A DNA stretch of 64,000 nucleotides from contig CM019220.1 of NCBI GenBank assembly GCA_009741485.1, positions 29,555,891 to 29,619,890 on the forward strand, written 5' to 3'. The notes beneath the pieces were generated by a model. The model saw only the letters and a list, made by a program, of their open reading frames with translations, was not told the DNA's origin and ran no database searches. This DNA is from Malurus cyaneus samueli. Taxonomy: Eukaryota; Chordata; Aves; Passeriformes; Maluridae. This document shows positions 24,657-36,800 of the stretch, piece after piece; the first letter of the stretch is position 1; every line of letters starts with the position of its first letter. The position numbers were made by a program, and so were the translations under genes.

Positions 24657-26219
24657 GCACCTCAGCTGCCCTTTGAGCGTCTCTGCGTGGCGGTGTTGGC
24701 AGGGAGAGCCCGAGAAAATTTGCCTTTGAACGTAGATTGCTAATGAACTAACTGGATCCGCAGTAGAATCTATTCATCAAGTGTCATTTGTTGTCAGCCA
24801 TATGTTGAGTATACTGTCTTTGTATGTGTTGGATGTGACCAGAAATTAGTGTTAAAAAGAAGATAAGAAGACTGTGGCTGTCCTACACCTCTACAAGCAC
24901 TGCCACAGAGGACAAAACATGGATTATTTGTGTGTTCTGCATAAAAGATCAGTGGGCTGTTTGTAGGTGAGAGGAACTCTCTGTGCTTGGTGAATTTGTC
25001 TGCATTTTGCTAAAGTGAAACCAAGGTCTGCATGTAGCAAAGGTAACTGCTGTCATCAATTTCACTTTGGATTCTGTGACCTAACTAAATCTGTAATAAC
25101 ACAAAATGATGAAGGTGATGAGAAGAGCTTTGTAAACCCTAGCAGTATTCAGGGAACCATATGGATGATGATACTATTCACCTTCCATTGATGTGAACCA
25201 GTGAGAAACATGACAGTGTTGATAAGCAGTGCATTATCATTAACAGATGCTTCCATAAATGCATGAAAGCTTGTATCTAAAACCCTGCAGTAAGACAGGT
25301 TCATGACATCTGGTAGCTGTGTTCAGACCAAAGCTGGCTGCGTTTTTTGGTTTGGGTTTTTTTATTTTGTTTGGGGTTTCTTTCTGTGTTAGGGTGCTGG
25401 TTTGGGAGGACTTGGTTTTGTTGTTTTACTGTAACCCAGAGAGGTGTGCAAAAACTACTGATGGTAACTAGTGAAATGAACCTTCAAAGATGTGACAGTG
25501 CTTTAGGATGATTTGTTTCATGGGAACTGTGGCTGCATTACACTGGAAGTCTTCTCTGAAGTACTACCCTTGAACCAGGACATCTTCCTTCAGCTTCCAT
25601 AGGCTGCTGCTTCCCGGTTGGAAAACCTGTTCATGGCAATGCCAGGTGGAGCTATGGGAGCACCAGCCCAGAGCAGTGCTTGGAATGCAGAGTTAGGGAC
25701 TGAGCCTTGGGCCCAGAGCTCCAGAGCTGCATTCCTCTGGCTTGCATCCACACTGCTCCCTGTTTGCCCAGGGCTCGCAGCCTGGCTCGCTGCACTCACA
25801 GCTGGCATTCCACACATCAGGACACGGATGAATTACTCCTTTTCATCCTAAAGGTACAATGTTGCTGACGTTTTATACAAAGTGAAGGCCTTGTAACAGC
25901 TTGGTTTATACCACCTGTTTGTTCCTCTATCTGTGATGACCAGTTTAAAAAGAAATGATTCTTTTTCCTAGAACAAAGTGCTTTCCATTTTATGTTTTCA
26001 TTTTATAGAGAAATGCTTTCCATACTGGCAAAAGCTGCTACTATTTTTAAAAGGTACATGTAGTTCTAGTAAATGATACAAAGCATGATTTTTCAAGCAA
26101 AGGGAAGCAAGGCAGAAAGAGGACCATAAGAATTGCTATTTTTAGCTTGTTCTCAGACATAAGACAGTCTATGAATTGAGCTGTTTTACCAATGTTGTGA
26201 CAGAAACTTAGATATTTGA

Positions 26220-26254
26220 AATTCACCTATATGGGGAATTCATATAGGTGAATT
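26220..26254. repeat. Perfect 14-bp inverted repeat (hairpin), 7-nt loop
   Basis: Arm AATTCACCTATATG at 26220-26233 is the exact reverse complement of CATATAGGTGAATT at 26241-26254, with loop GGGAATT. The word GAATTCATAT is also directly repeated (26236-26245 and 26250-26259). It lies 20 bp upstream of an AATAAA hexamer in the probable distal 3' region of C2orf88. Confidence 0.85.
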
Positions 26255-26273
26255 CATATGGATTTTTTTCAGG

Positions 26274-26279
26274 AATAAA
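26274..26279 (+). terminator. C2orf88: Candidate distal poly(A) signal (AATAAA)
   Basis: Canonical AATAAA about 1.7 kb after the C2orf88 stop and just downstream of the 14-bp hairpin. It is used only if the 3' UTR extends this far. AATAAA is frequent by chance in such AT-rich DNA. Confidence 0.3.
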
Positions 26280-29200
26280 GGATGAAAAATGCTTCTCTGT
26301 AACACAGCTCAAGGCTGCCATCAAATCCCAGCAACCAGACCGGATTCCCAGTGACCTGCTATTAAGGCTATTCTCAGGCTTTTGCAGGAAAAGGGAACAA
26401 AATCAGCTTATGCTGTAACGTCGTCCCCTTTGAAGTAATGTAGTCGTCTTCAAAGCCATTTGCAAAGTGGGACTAAGGCTTTATGGTTCACTTAAATTCT
26501 CCTGCTAGCCATGACATCCCTTCAAATTCTACAGCATATAAAACATTAGATCATACTCTGTTTGCTCTAAAATACCCCATATATTAGTGTGAGTTAGAAA
26601 GCAAAGCCAAAACACTGATCAAGTCAGTACATATCAATTGGATATTGCCTAAACACAGTATTAAAAAGATTCCTATTCTTAATCTAGGTAAAATATAAAG
26701 CTTTAATTACAAAAAAAAAAAAAATAAAAAGAAAAAAGGGCCAACCTTTCTAACATGAGTCTGGACTCAAGAAAGTTAACTCTGCTAACCACAGTAATGA
26801 AATAAAATACCAAAGCTCCATAGCCATTGTTGGCCAGGTGGGTGAAGAGCAGGTAGAAAAGCACACTCACTTCCAGAGCACCTTCAGGTGGATCTGCCCT
26901 GGCCCTTGTACAGACCCTGGGGCTGCCACGGGGAGTGGAATATTGCAGTGCTTCCCATTTGCACATCTCAAATGCTTCCTCTGGATATAGCCTTAGCGTC
27001 TGACACTCTTCAGGAATATCAGATGCACTTTTGAAAGCATCTTCCCTGTTGGCAGGCTGCCACTGCACGGCCCATCAGCAGGCAGAGCTCTAAAACAGCC
27101 TGTAGTTCCATCCCAGCGCCCGTTGTATAAGCACTGGGAATTTGCCCAGAGGAGGAAGCTGCCCAGGCACATTGACCAAGGACTGCTCCGTGTGGAGGAG
27201 CTGCAGTGTGGGATGGCTGCCCTGCCTGCCCCGAGAGCTGCCCACAGTGGGACTCACCTGCAGCCACACCTCATCGGCCCTCACTGGTGCCTGAAGATTC
27301 CAGCGGCTCCAGAATGGCTCCAAGTGCAATTCCAGCTGCTTTACAATGCTTTCTGTGACATTGGCACTTCAGGGAAGGCAGGCAAATGGAAAGCAAACAG
27401 TGAAATGGCTTCTCACCAGGAAAATCATCTCTTTTACAGGATGCTGTCCTTATAAATAATGCACTTACCCTTAATAGAAAATCTGTTCGGTACTACAGCA
27501 TGGTGAGAGATTGAGGGAGATCTCTTCCCAGAGCTCTGCTGTACAGTTAATAGGCAAAATACTAATACATAGTGAAAATAAAGACTTCTTTACCTAAATA
27601 AATTTAGATTATGCTAAGCTGTGCTGGTTTCATAGTTACTGACAGTGGGTTTCAGCTAAGTTGCCATTGATTCTTTGGCTTCATTTTGTGTAATAAAGAC
27701 ACTCCAGTTTGGGACTGGCATACTCTGCAAAACTGTTTACTTCTATTTAGGAGTTAAAAATACATTCGCTTTATATTTTCTCCAGGAAACAAGATTAATC
27801 TGAGTGGAAATGATGTGACTGACTTGATATTCTAATAATGGTTCAAAATACATTAACTGCAGCACAGCTTTGTAAAGTTGAGGTTTCTGGAGTAAGGCAC
27901 ATCAGTATTCCCAAATAAAACACACTACAGTATATTTTTACAATATTTTTTTGTGGAAAATATTTTCTTGTGGACCAAATAAAATTCAACTTACCATCTG
28001 CTTGTATGCCTTTTATTTGAAAAAAATGCACAGACTGGACAGGATCTCATTACTGTGAGCTTAGGCTAATTCCTGTTCCCGTAAATTTTGGAAGCAACTG
28101 AACAAGCAAGTCGAAGTTTATTAATTCAGAAGTTTGTTCTTTGTAAAATCATGAAAGTCATTTACAATCAGAGGAGGCATGATCCCTACTCCTTGGGAAT
28201 TACTGTGTTTTTCATTAAATATAGTTGGCTGAAGAGTGCTCCTTTTATACAAAAATAATGGAATTACTCAATCTTTAAAAATAAATTAAAAATAGTCATT
28301 GTTTATGAATGTAAAACATACAAAAATTTAGAAAAATACAGGGGACATTTGCACTTCTAACAGAACTAGCCTGAGGTAAAAAGTCAAGTGTTACTTTCAG
28401 AATTACCCTAATATTTTTAATAGTATTAATGAAATCTCAATTACTTATGGAACTAAACTCAAGGACAGTCCCATAACAAGAATGTCCATGGTAACATGAA
28501 CTCACAGCAGGAATTTTAATGATTTTATCTTAGAAGATTCTAGTGACAAAGCAAGGTGCCATTCTTTCTTGATATAGTTTCCTTGATAGTTCACCTTGAT
28601 GCCTGAATTTCCTGGTGTTTCCAGTTAACAGCTCCTGGAAAGGAAGGAGCCTTAAGCCATTGCAGACCATTGCTGCTGGTAACAAAAACTGCCCAATGCT
28701 GAAAATTCCATAGTGGTTCTGCTGTGGCTCTGACTTTCTAGTTTCCCTAGTGCTGGTTACTGACTGTGGCATTTGAACAGAACTTTTCTTCCTTTCATCT
28801 TCAGAGAAGCCCAAATTTGTATTTGCAACCTGCCTGTAAGTGTAGAAACAAGTAGGAAGAAACGCTGATACGTGATCTGATGAAGCATAAAAAAGAAGGC
28901 GTAATGTTGAGGAAAGATTAGTAGCTCTGTGTTGAATACACAATAGAAAAAATCATTTCCCTCCCACAAATACTTGTATCAAGGGGTTCTGGTGATATCA
29001 TGTAACTCCATGGATTATTAGTGTCAAACCCAGCCACCTTGCATGCACAGGAAATGTGCTGCTTGGTGTTCACAGCAAGCTTGGAGGCACTTGTTTCTTC
29101 ACAACTGTAAGAACAAGAAAAAGCAGCAATTTTTTTAAATAATGAAAAACTAATTATGCAGTTGAATCAGGCTTAATGACATTTTTAAAAATGGGCTGTA

Positions 29201-29343
29201 CAAGCAAAGAGAAATGTGCTCTAGGCTCTGGCAACATTATCACATTTGAAACAATGTTTACATCACACAGCAAGGCTGAAAAATGGCCTTAAATCAACAG
29301 AACAATTTCTTGTTTTCAGATTAATAATACATCAGTCTGAGCT

Positions 29344-29432
29344 TTTATTTAAAATGTATTTAACACCGTGGATTCTGTCTTGCATTTTCCTTTGTAGCTC
29401 TGACTGTGTTAAAGGTTTAACTATATTTTATT
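29344..29432 (-). terminator. HIBCH: Candidate HIBCH poly(A) signals
   Basis: Two canonical hexamers read on the - strand (TTTATT on +) at 29427-29432 and 29344-29349, about 410 and 490 nt after the HIBCH stop. They are the first two canonical signals met downstream of the stop, so a 3' UTR of roughly 0.4-0.5 kb is plausible. Transcript ends would settle which is used. Confidence 0.4.
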
Positions 29433-29709
29433 TTCCTTGTATTCAGATGAATCTGAGACACAAACCTAATTTACCAGATCAGTGACAGAGCCAAGAACAT
29501 AAAAGGTCTCTTGACTTTTTGCTTATTAGGTCACCCCTTAACTGTACTCTCTTCCCCAAGGGCTCCTCCTAAACTACTGATAAAAAAAAAAAAAAAATTA
29601 AATGTTAATCATTGTGTAAAGCAGTAAAAATAACAATTTGCCTTGAAGTGATTTTGCCATTATTAACCAGATACAAATTATTTCTCATTACAAAAGATTT
29701 CCTGAATGC

Positions 29710-29731
29710 AAAAAAAAAAAAAAAAAAAAAA
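29710..29731. repeat. A22 homopolymer
   Basis: Twenty-two consecutive A on + (T on the HIBCH sense strand), just beyond the HIBCH stop and inside its likely 3' UTR. A 16-A run lies nearby at 29582-29597. Length is liable to sequencing and assembly error. Confidence 0.85.
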
Positions 29732-29841
29732 GAAAAGAAGGCGCTTGGAATCCAGGCCTAAGCTGAAGAGGAGGTCTTGTCAAAATTGATCACACTACTA
29801 TTAATTTTTGCATCACAGAACTAAGCAGATAGGTTTGATCT

Positions 29842-29957
29842 TTACAACTTGAGATCGTTGTTTCCCAATGGTTTAAAACAGTTGTCCACAAATTCATCGC
29901 TGACTTCTTCTAGAGCAGCTGGTTTCCATTTGGGGGACTGGTCTTTGTCAATCAGCA
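29842..29957 (-). CDS. HIBCH: HIBCH terminal coding exon and stop
   Basis: The coding part is 116 bp. After acceptor TTTTATCTGACAG it encodes [20 protein letters not shown] then [18 protein letters not shown] and TAA. The C-terminus (PLG-x-x-DLK-hydrophobic) matches the human end. The exon continues into the 3' UTR toward lower coordinates. Confidence 0.96.
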
Positions 29958-30835
29958 CTGTCAGATAAAACAGAAAAACACCAAAGGTACTTGTAAACTT
30001 CCTCTAATTAAAATGGCTTAAGATTGCATCAAGACAGGTCATTACAGTGATTACACGTGGGAGAAAAATCAGTGTGCTCTGGAGAAGGCAGAGTTTTTGT
30101 AACAATTATTTCTACTCTAATAAAAACTCTGGAGTTGTGACCTGTGCAGAGATGTATCTGGGAGCTGCCTGATGATACAAGGAACAGTGGATTCCTTCAG
30201 AAGGAGCCCAAGCTTTGAAGGAACAGACCTGAAATTCGTGATTTAGTTAGACCTGCTACTCTTGCCTGAGTTACACTTCTTCATGGGAACCTGGGAACAG
30301 CACATTATGATGCTACTTTTGGACAAGGCTTTCACACTTCTGTGCAAGATCTGACTCTTGGGAGAGTACAGGAGATGACTCAGTGGTGTTAAATGCCTAA
30401 AACTCATTTAAACACATCATATAAACTGACAATGAAATAACTTACCAGGAAGAATAAAGCAAAGTGTCTTTGTGGGCACCAAGAACATTTGTAAATACTG
30501 ACAGATACTGCAAGCCTATGTAGATTTAACTGTGACACCCTGTATAATCTTAGAATCTAGACTTTATACTGTATCTTGGGATATAAATCACTGAAGATAA
30601 AAACCAACCCTGAATGAATCACTGATGTAAAAGTATGACAAGAAAATACCAATTCCCAAAACCCATTCCCTGTATCACAGGAATGTTGAAGCAAGAACAG
30701 CTGTGCTAGCAAATAATAAAACAAAAGGGAGTTTATATTTGTGTTAAAAATGACCAGTATGAATGGAATTCCAGAGCATCCTTCCAAGCACCTTTCAGAC
30801 ATCAGGAAACCCATTAAGGTGCTATTCAAAATGTG

Positions 30836-30868
<33 letters not shown>

Positions 30869-33800
30869 TAAGAACTGTGCCTCTCTAGGATGTGCTGACT
30901 GCCCAACATCCCTCACAACACACGTTCCCTTCAAGTGAGTGATATCAACAACTGATTTGGAGATGCAACTGTGGCCTGGGGGAACCTCCTGCCCAGCACA
31001 GCCCACAGCATATAAGAGAGGATGGGCAGGAAGAGGAAGCACCTTTTAAATTCCTCTTCTGAGAACAGCCTTTAGTTGTTTGTTGGATGGTTCTAAAGGC
31101 AGCTAAACAGATGACACTCACAGAGACTGGATATTTCAAAGAGTAACAGCTGTTTTGGGGTAAGTTGTCATGTCTTTCTAAGCTGACTTTGCTTTTATTG
31201 AGTAAATTAGAAATATCCAAAATGAGGAATGTCTAAGGGAGTGGGATTTTATGTTCAGTGAAAAGAATACCTGCCTAAAAACTGTGCCTTATCAATAGAC
31301 AGACATTATGGCCTGTCTACAACTTATAGTAAAAAATGTGACTTGAAAATTTCTCTTTTCTGTCTTTAACCAATGCTTGAGAGTTCCATTCAAAGGACAA
31401 TTGCATTAATTAATGTTTCTGTAGCTGAAGACATGCAGGCATCAAAACTTTTTAGCTTACTTCCCTAAGGTGAAAGGCAAATCAGAGCCCCGCATCCGTT
31501 TACTTGCAAATGCAGAACTAAGGACTCCTTAGAAACAAATAAACACTAATTGTAAAAAGTAACCCATTATATGGATAGAAGCTGCAATTCCACAGAAAAC
31601 AGAATCCATGAGAACAATTCTTTTAAAGAAATGTCCTATGAAAAGTGACTTTACTATGTTGTGCAACTGGATAATCTACTGAAAAGCTATAATCCTCCGA
31701 GTTATTTCTAAACATGGTGAAACCACTGATTGGCTTGGGTCAAAAGATGCAATTGTCCCAAATCAACTATGTTTATTCCACTGCAGTAGTACTTATTTAC
31801 CAACTTTCTTCAATTTTAGTAGAAGTTCACAGTCTAGACAAAACAGTCTAAACTGTTACCCATGAAAGCCAACACTGACTAGAGATGTTTTAAATTAAAT
31901 AGGAAAAAATGTCCATGTGTATGTTACTACAGCTTCACCTCTGCCATGCTGTAGTAACGGCTGCCAGTTCTCCTCTCCAGGGCACTACTGTCTAATCAAA
32001 TTTATCTTTCTGTTTGGATCTCTGGCCAGTTCTACTCTGATGGATAACTGAATGCTCATGATGGTCTCCCCAATGAAGTCTTTAATATTGTATGAGTCAA
32101 AATATTTGTTTTTCATTAATATCATGAAAACATTTCCTTTATGTACTGACTTCTGTATATTTTTTTTTCTCCAGCTTGAGATCAATCATCACAAGAACAG
32201 AATAAAAATTCTGAAGACAGACCCAGGAAATTCATTATGATAAACAGACACTGTGTTAAGGGTTTGTTCTTGTGCTTCACCTTTTTAATAAAAATCCCAA
32301 ACCCCTCTGTTTAGTAGCAGTGACTTTGCCAGACTTCAGTGAGTGCTCTGTTGCTGAGCTTCCTTCAGCACAGCCAAAACTCTGCTATTTCCAAGCCCCT
32401 GACATTCAATTTGCTGCCATAAAATCTCTCAACTCATGCAGGGCCCTAGGGTGTCCAGGGTACAGCTCACATCTGCCAGCACTGCAGGGGAGGTGGCAGG
32501 AGCTGCACAGAAATATCATCTTTGCAGGATCAGCAAGATGTACAAGACCTTTACAATTCCACTTCAAGTGCACATTCCTGCACAGAGTTAGAAGGATAAT
32601 TTAACAGATATTTGTCCCTGAGATTTGCTGCTGTAATTGCATCCTACTTGGATGTGTTTGAGCACTGACTCCAAAAATGACCACTCTTCTTCGGCAGTAA
32701 GATTTGAAGAACAATTCTTGGAAACTATCCAGACCATGCATTTCTTAGTTTACATATTATTCTATTAATCAAGGTGAAAAATGGATACCTCATGTATCAA
32801 GTCCACATTTACCATTTCATGGGAAAATGTTGATGAAATATAATCCATGTGTTTTATGCTTTAAGGGTTTTGGCTTTTCTTTAACAGCTTCAAGCACAAG
32901 AATCGTAAACAGGAAGACTTTGCTGCAGCAGATTTTAAGGTCAAAAGAAAACTGGCTAAAAGAAAAATGGAATTGTGACCTCAGGTCAAAGCAGGTTTAA
33001 AAAGCTTCTAAACTACTTCCCTAGCATGCCTTTTAAAATTATGGTTTGAAGCAGATGAAAGCTATTATTAAAACCTGACCTGTGACAATTTGCTGCTGAA
33101 AAACCTTAAGCTAAGATCTGATTGGTGTATCTCAACTTTTTTTTTGGTGGTAGATCTTTTTGTGATAGAGAGGGTCAAGAGCTGGCTCTTGAGGCTAATA
33201 CTTTACACTTTCATCACTTCTATTCATAATGGCTGATCCTATGAAGTACTTAATAATCTCACTTCCTATCAAAAAGGATGCTCAAAGTTACACACTGATG
33301 GATAATGTTTTTAATGAAATTTGACCCAACTACAAAAGTGATCTGGAGTCAACTTATACACTCTTCTGAAACAGGAGAAACAGTGCTAAGACTGAAAATC
33401 TGAGAACGAGATCCATACAGTAAGCAGAGAACAAAACTGCTTCAAGAAGGAATTTTTATTATGATTATGAGCAATCCCCTCAGTGCAGTTGGATCTTTGG
33501 TGGCTTTGGGTTTTTCCTTCATCTGATATAAACTTTTGCTACATCATCCTGCATGAAAAAGAGGTTTCCCAGCTGTTCTTGCAGTTTCTCTCTTTACAAG
33601 CAGTTTGTGTATTTCCTGCCCATAATGACAAGGGATTTGCTTTTGTACTGCACCGCAGTCCCAGATGGTTTCATGACCTTGTGCCTTACAAGGAGAAATT
33701 CAGTTTGGTGTTCCTCTGACTCTCAGACTTGGAGTTTTTCACTTCCTGAATAACTACACTTCAGCAGTTTATATGCTGATTTAGAATATACCCCTGCAAT

Positions 33801-36800
33801 AGTATTTTTAAGATATCCTTGTCCCCATTACCAACATAATGAAAACCACTCCTCAACATGTGGAAAATTCTTCAAAGGAGTGTCTGCTAATAAGTGCTAA
33901 AGACTAATTAATTAAAATCAGAAACTTTCCCTATGCTCTATGAATAAATTGTGCATCTCTCACCCCAGGCTACATTTAATACAGCGCTACTAATAGCAGA
34001 CACTCAAACTAATATCCATTCCTCAAGTGGATTTTGAACTGCTTTGTAAAGACAGATATAAAAATTAGGAGGAGGTGATAATACATACTTGAGTGTGTAA
34101 CACTGTGAATTAAAAGTCCAGCCTAAAGTTGGAGCCTTGCACTATAAGCTCCTTGGGAAAAGAAATGCCTGTGCTTTATTTCATCTTGTGATGAACAGGA
34201 CATCATAAATTTTTGCTACAGCTTCTAACAGATGTGACTTTGAGTTTGACAAACTGCACAGTGAATCAGCAGTAGGACCAAGGACAGACTCGAAGTCTGT
34301 CCCCTGGATGAACTTGCTGAGCCACTGCTCTATTTTTACCACTACCTCTCTTGACCAATGAATTATTTAACAGCACATAATTGTCATTATAATAATCATT
34401 ATATATTACATATATAGTTTTTTAGTAGTTAAGATACTTCTAATTCAGAGATGTTCTGGACATGGTGGAAAGTAAGACTCTGAACCTGGACACAAGTGAG
34501 ATGTGCAGCTTCTCACTGCTGTCAGCATTAAATACAAAATGGTGAAACCAGGTGGATTAATAATGTCAAGGAACTGAGACTGCATGATGGAAACAACATG
34601 GCTCTTGTGCTTTGGAACAAATAATGAATTTTGGCCACACAGGAGTCCTATAAGCAAAACCTTTGGAAAGCTGGGAAGTGTTCCCTGGGCTGTTGCTTGC
34701 AGGCACTTGTAATAATCTCCAAAGAAGCAGCACAATAGTGAATTTGTGTATTATTAAGGCTGAGAAGTGTTTCTGGTGTGCATGCTTACCTGCTCGAACT
34801 CCTTCGTAGAAGTCATGGCCTTTCTGGAAGATTACAAAAAAAATAAGCTGTAACAAGATAGGTTCTATTTATCCCATCTTTCCCTATTCCACTGCTGCTC
34901 AAAATGCAAGTTCTCAGGGTTCAGTCAAATCCCACTTGTACAGTTTTTTCCAAGTCTATTTTGTCTTTACTTATTAAAGAGCTCTGTATCTTCTTGCTGA
35001 AATGCAGCCTCATCTCTTAAAATCAGTCTGTTGAGCTGTAGCTGATCACTTTGCCACAGCCCAAGTTCTCTGTGTTACATCTCAGAGCTTTTTCTAAAGA
35101 GCTTCATATGATGGGGCTGAGGTATGGAGGGTCAGAAATTCTTCTGAGAAAAGCTTGTCTACAGGAGTTGGATTGTATTCTGCAAACTTGGAACTCTCTG
35201 CAGTTAAATGGAATCCTGAAAACATCCAGTTATTTTTTTATAAAGGCAAATGTAACACTTAAATCCCAAAGCATAGTTCATTAGCAATGGAGTCACAATC
35301 CTGTTTTTAGTCAGGAATTACAACATTTCAGAATTAGACAGATTTTTGCTTCTTTTAAGTATTTACTTTCACCATCACAAATAATTTAATCGGATATATA
35401 AAAACCTTATTTTAAAATGTGACAAAACTAATAATAAGGATACCATGGGAAACCCTGTAAGGCATTTGTTCAGGTAATTCAGTTAGCAGCTCTGTTCCAC
35501 TGAAAGGATCACTTTCTCATATGGTATCCAAGTACTCAGCACTTAGTACAAATAGCACTAAAATCTCTTGCTGCGATAAAATTTTTCATAGACAACACTC
35601 TTGAAAGGCAGTGATAAACAACTATTTGCATCCTGCTGCTGGGAACTCAGGCGCTGAGGACAGAGTAATTTAAATAGAAAATATGCTCAAGAACACCCGT
35701 TTTAAAATTACAATCCAAAATATGAAACTACATGTTAATGTTTTCATACTTTTTAAACCATTTTCTGCCATTCCCATCTGACCATCATTAATGTAGTGTC
35801 CTTTGCATTCCATATAATAACAGAAAAAAGTAACAGCTTCACAATCACAAAAAATGATATTGAAAATGAAAACCTATAAATTATAAGCTCTTGATGTAAT
35901 CTACATAAAACTTGTAGTCTCTGACAAACTGCTCCCCCTCTGTGGCTGGAAAGGCACAAGGGACTCAGCTGTTGCTTACCATGCACGCTTGGCTCAGTCT
36001 GTATTCCATCTTGAGTACATCTTGTAAGCTCATGGAAGCTCCTTCTCTGAGCTGTCTGAGAGTCAGCTTTAAGGATGTAGGTGACATCTTATTAAGAGTC
36101 TAGGGAAGACATTAAGGTTATTTTTATTTTCTTCAATTTGGACACATTTGTAAGTCTGTCTTTTGTGCATTTTAAACTTTGTGAAGTAATGATGGCTCTT
36201 TTTTAACCTGAGCTCCCTTTATGACACCTCTTCCTTCTGCTCCCTCCCACCAAGCTATTGCATTAAATGAACTTCCTTGCATGAACTTTGATCAACAAGA
36301 TCTCTGGGATCTATGCCATCACTTGTGAAAAGCCTAGAACTCCTAAAGTCCCATCATTTATTATCAAATTACTACTAGCCAGAGAAATCAATGTAGTTTG
36401 AAAGACATTTTCAAGCAGAATCTTTTGATAAGTGAAGGTACTATAAACAATTATACTTTGTTTTTGAATATCATATGTGTAGTCTGAGTTTCTCTTAGAT
36501 TTACTGACATTGTAGCTGATATTAGTATTGTTTAGCATTAAGTTTTATTTGGTGCAATAGAGTAATAAGGTCATAATAGAGAGACTGGCAGCAAAATTCA
36601 AGTAGTTGATTTACAATCATTTGCAAAGACCAAATGGCACACAAAGAAGAGAACGGAAAGAAAATGTTAAAATAAATCAATCATAAATGCATATTTATTC
36701 AGGTTTCTTGTCTGGAATCAAAAGACACCTGAAGTATTTTATCCCTACATTACTCTGCTGATAGGAAGCTTGGAGATCTTGCCTTACTTCTTTTGATGGA

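Larger units (their letters stand above)
24598..29841. other. Convergent 3' UTR / intergenic interval between C2orf88 and HIBCH
   Basis: This interval lies between the stop codons of two convergent genes and must hold both 3' untranslated regions. It is mostly AT-rich, with a GC-richer block at about 26.85-27.35 kb. Candidate + strand poly(A) signals are at 24651 (CATAAA) and 26274 (AATAAA), with more AATAAA words after 26.7 kb. No known gene was recognised. Minus-strand exon-like pieces at 28.53-28.83 kb and 26.87-27.33 kb are listed as findings. Confidence 0.6.
29958..34789 (-). other. HIBCH: HIBCH intron before the terminal exon
   Basis: About 4.8 kb, AT-rich. It contains the T31 homopolymer at 30837 and an 11-bp inverted repeat at 31923-31958. 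No other gene seen. Confidence 0.85.

Noticed and set aside
24181..24660. 159-codon minus-strand frame over the C2orf88 exon
   Set aside because: Mirror of the GC-rich smAKAP coding exon; the + strand frame has the Kozak start and the recognisable family sequence.
27123..27455. 110-codon + strand frame after C2orf88
   Set aside because: No recognisable domain; competes with minus-strand frames in the same GC-richer block.
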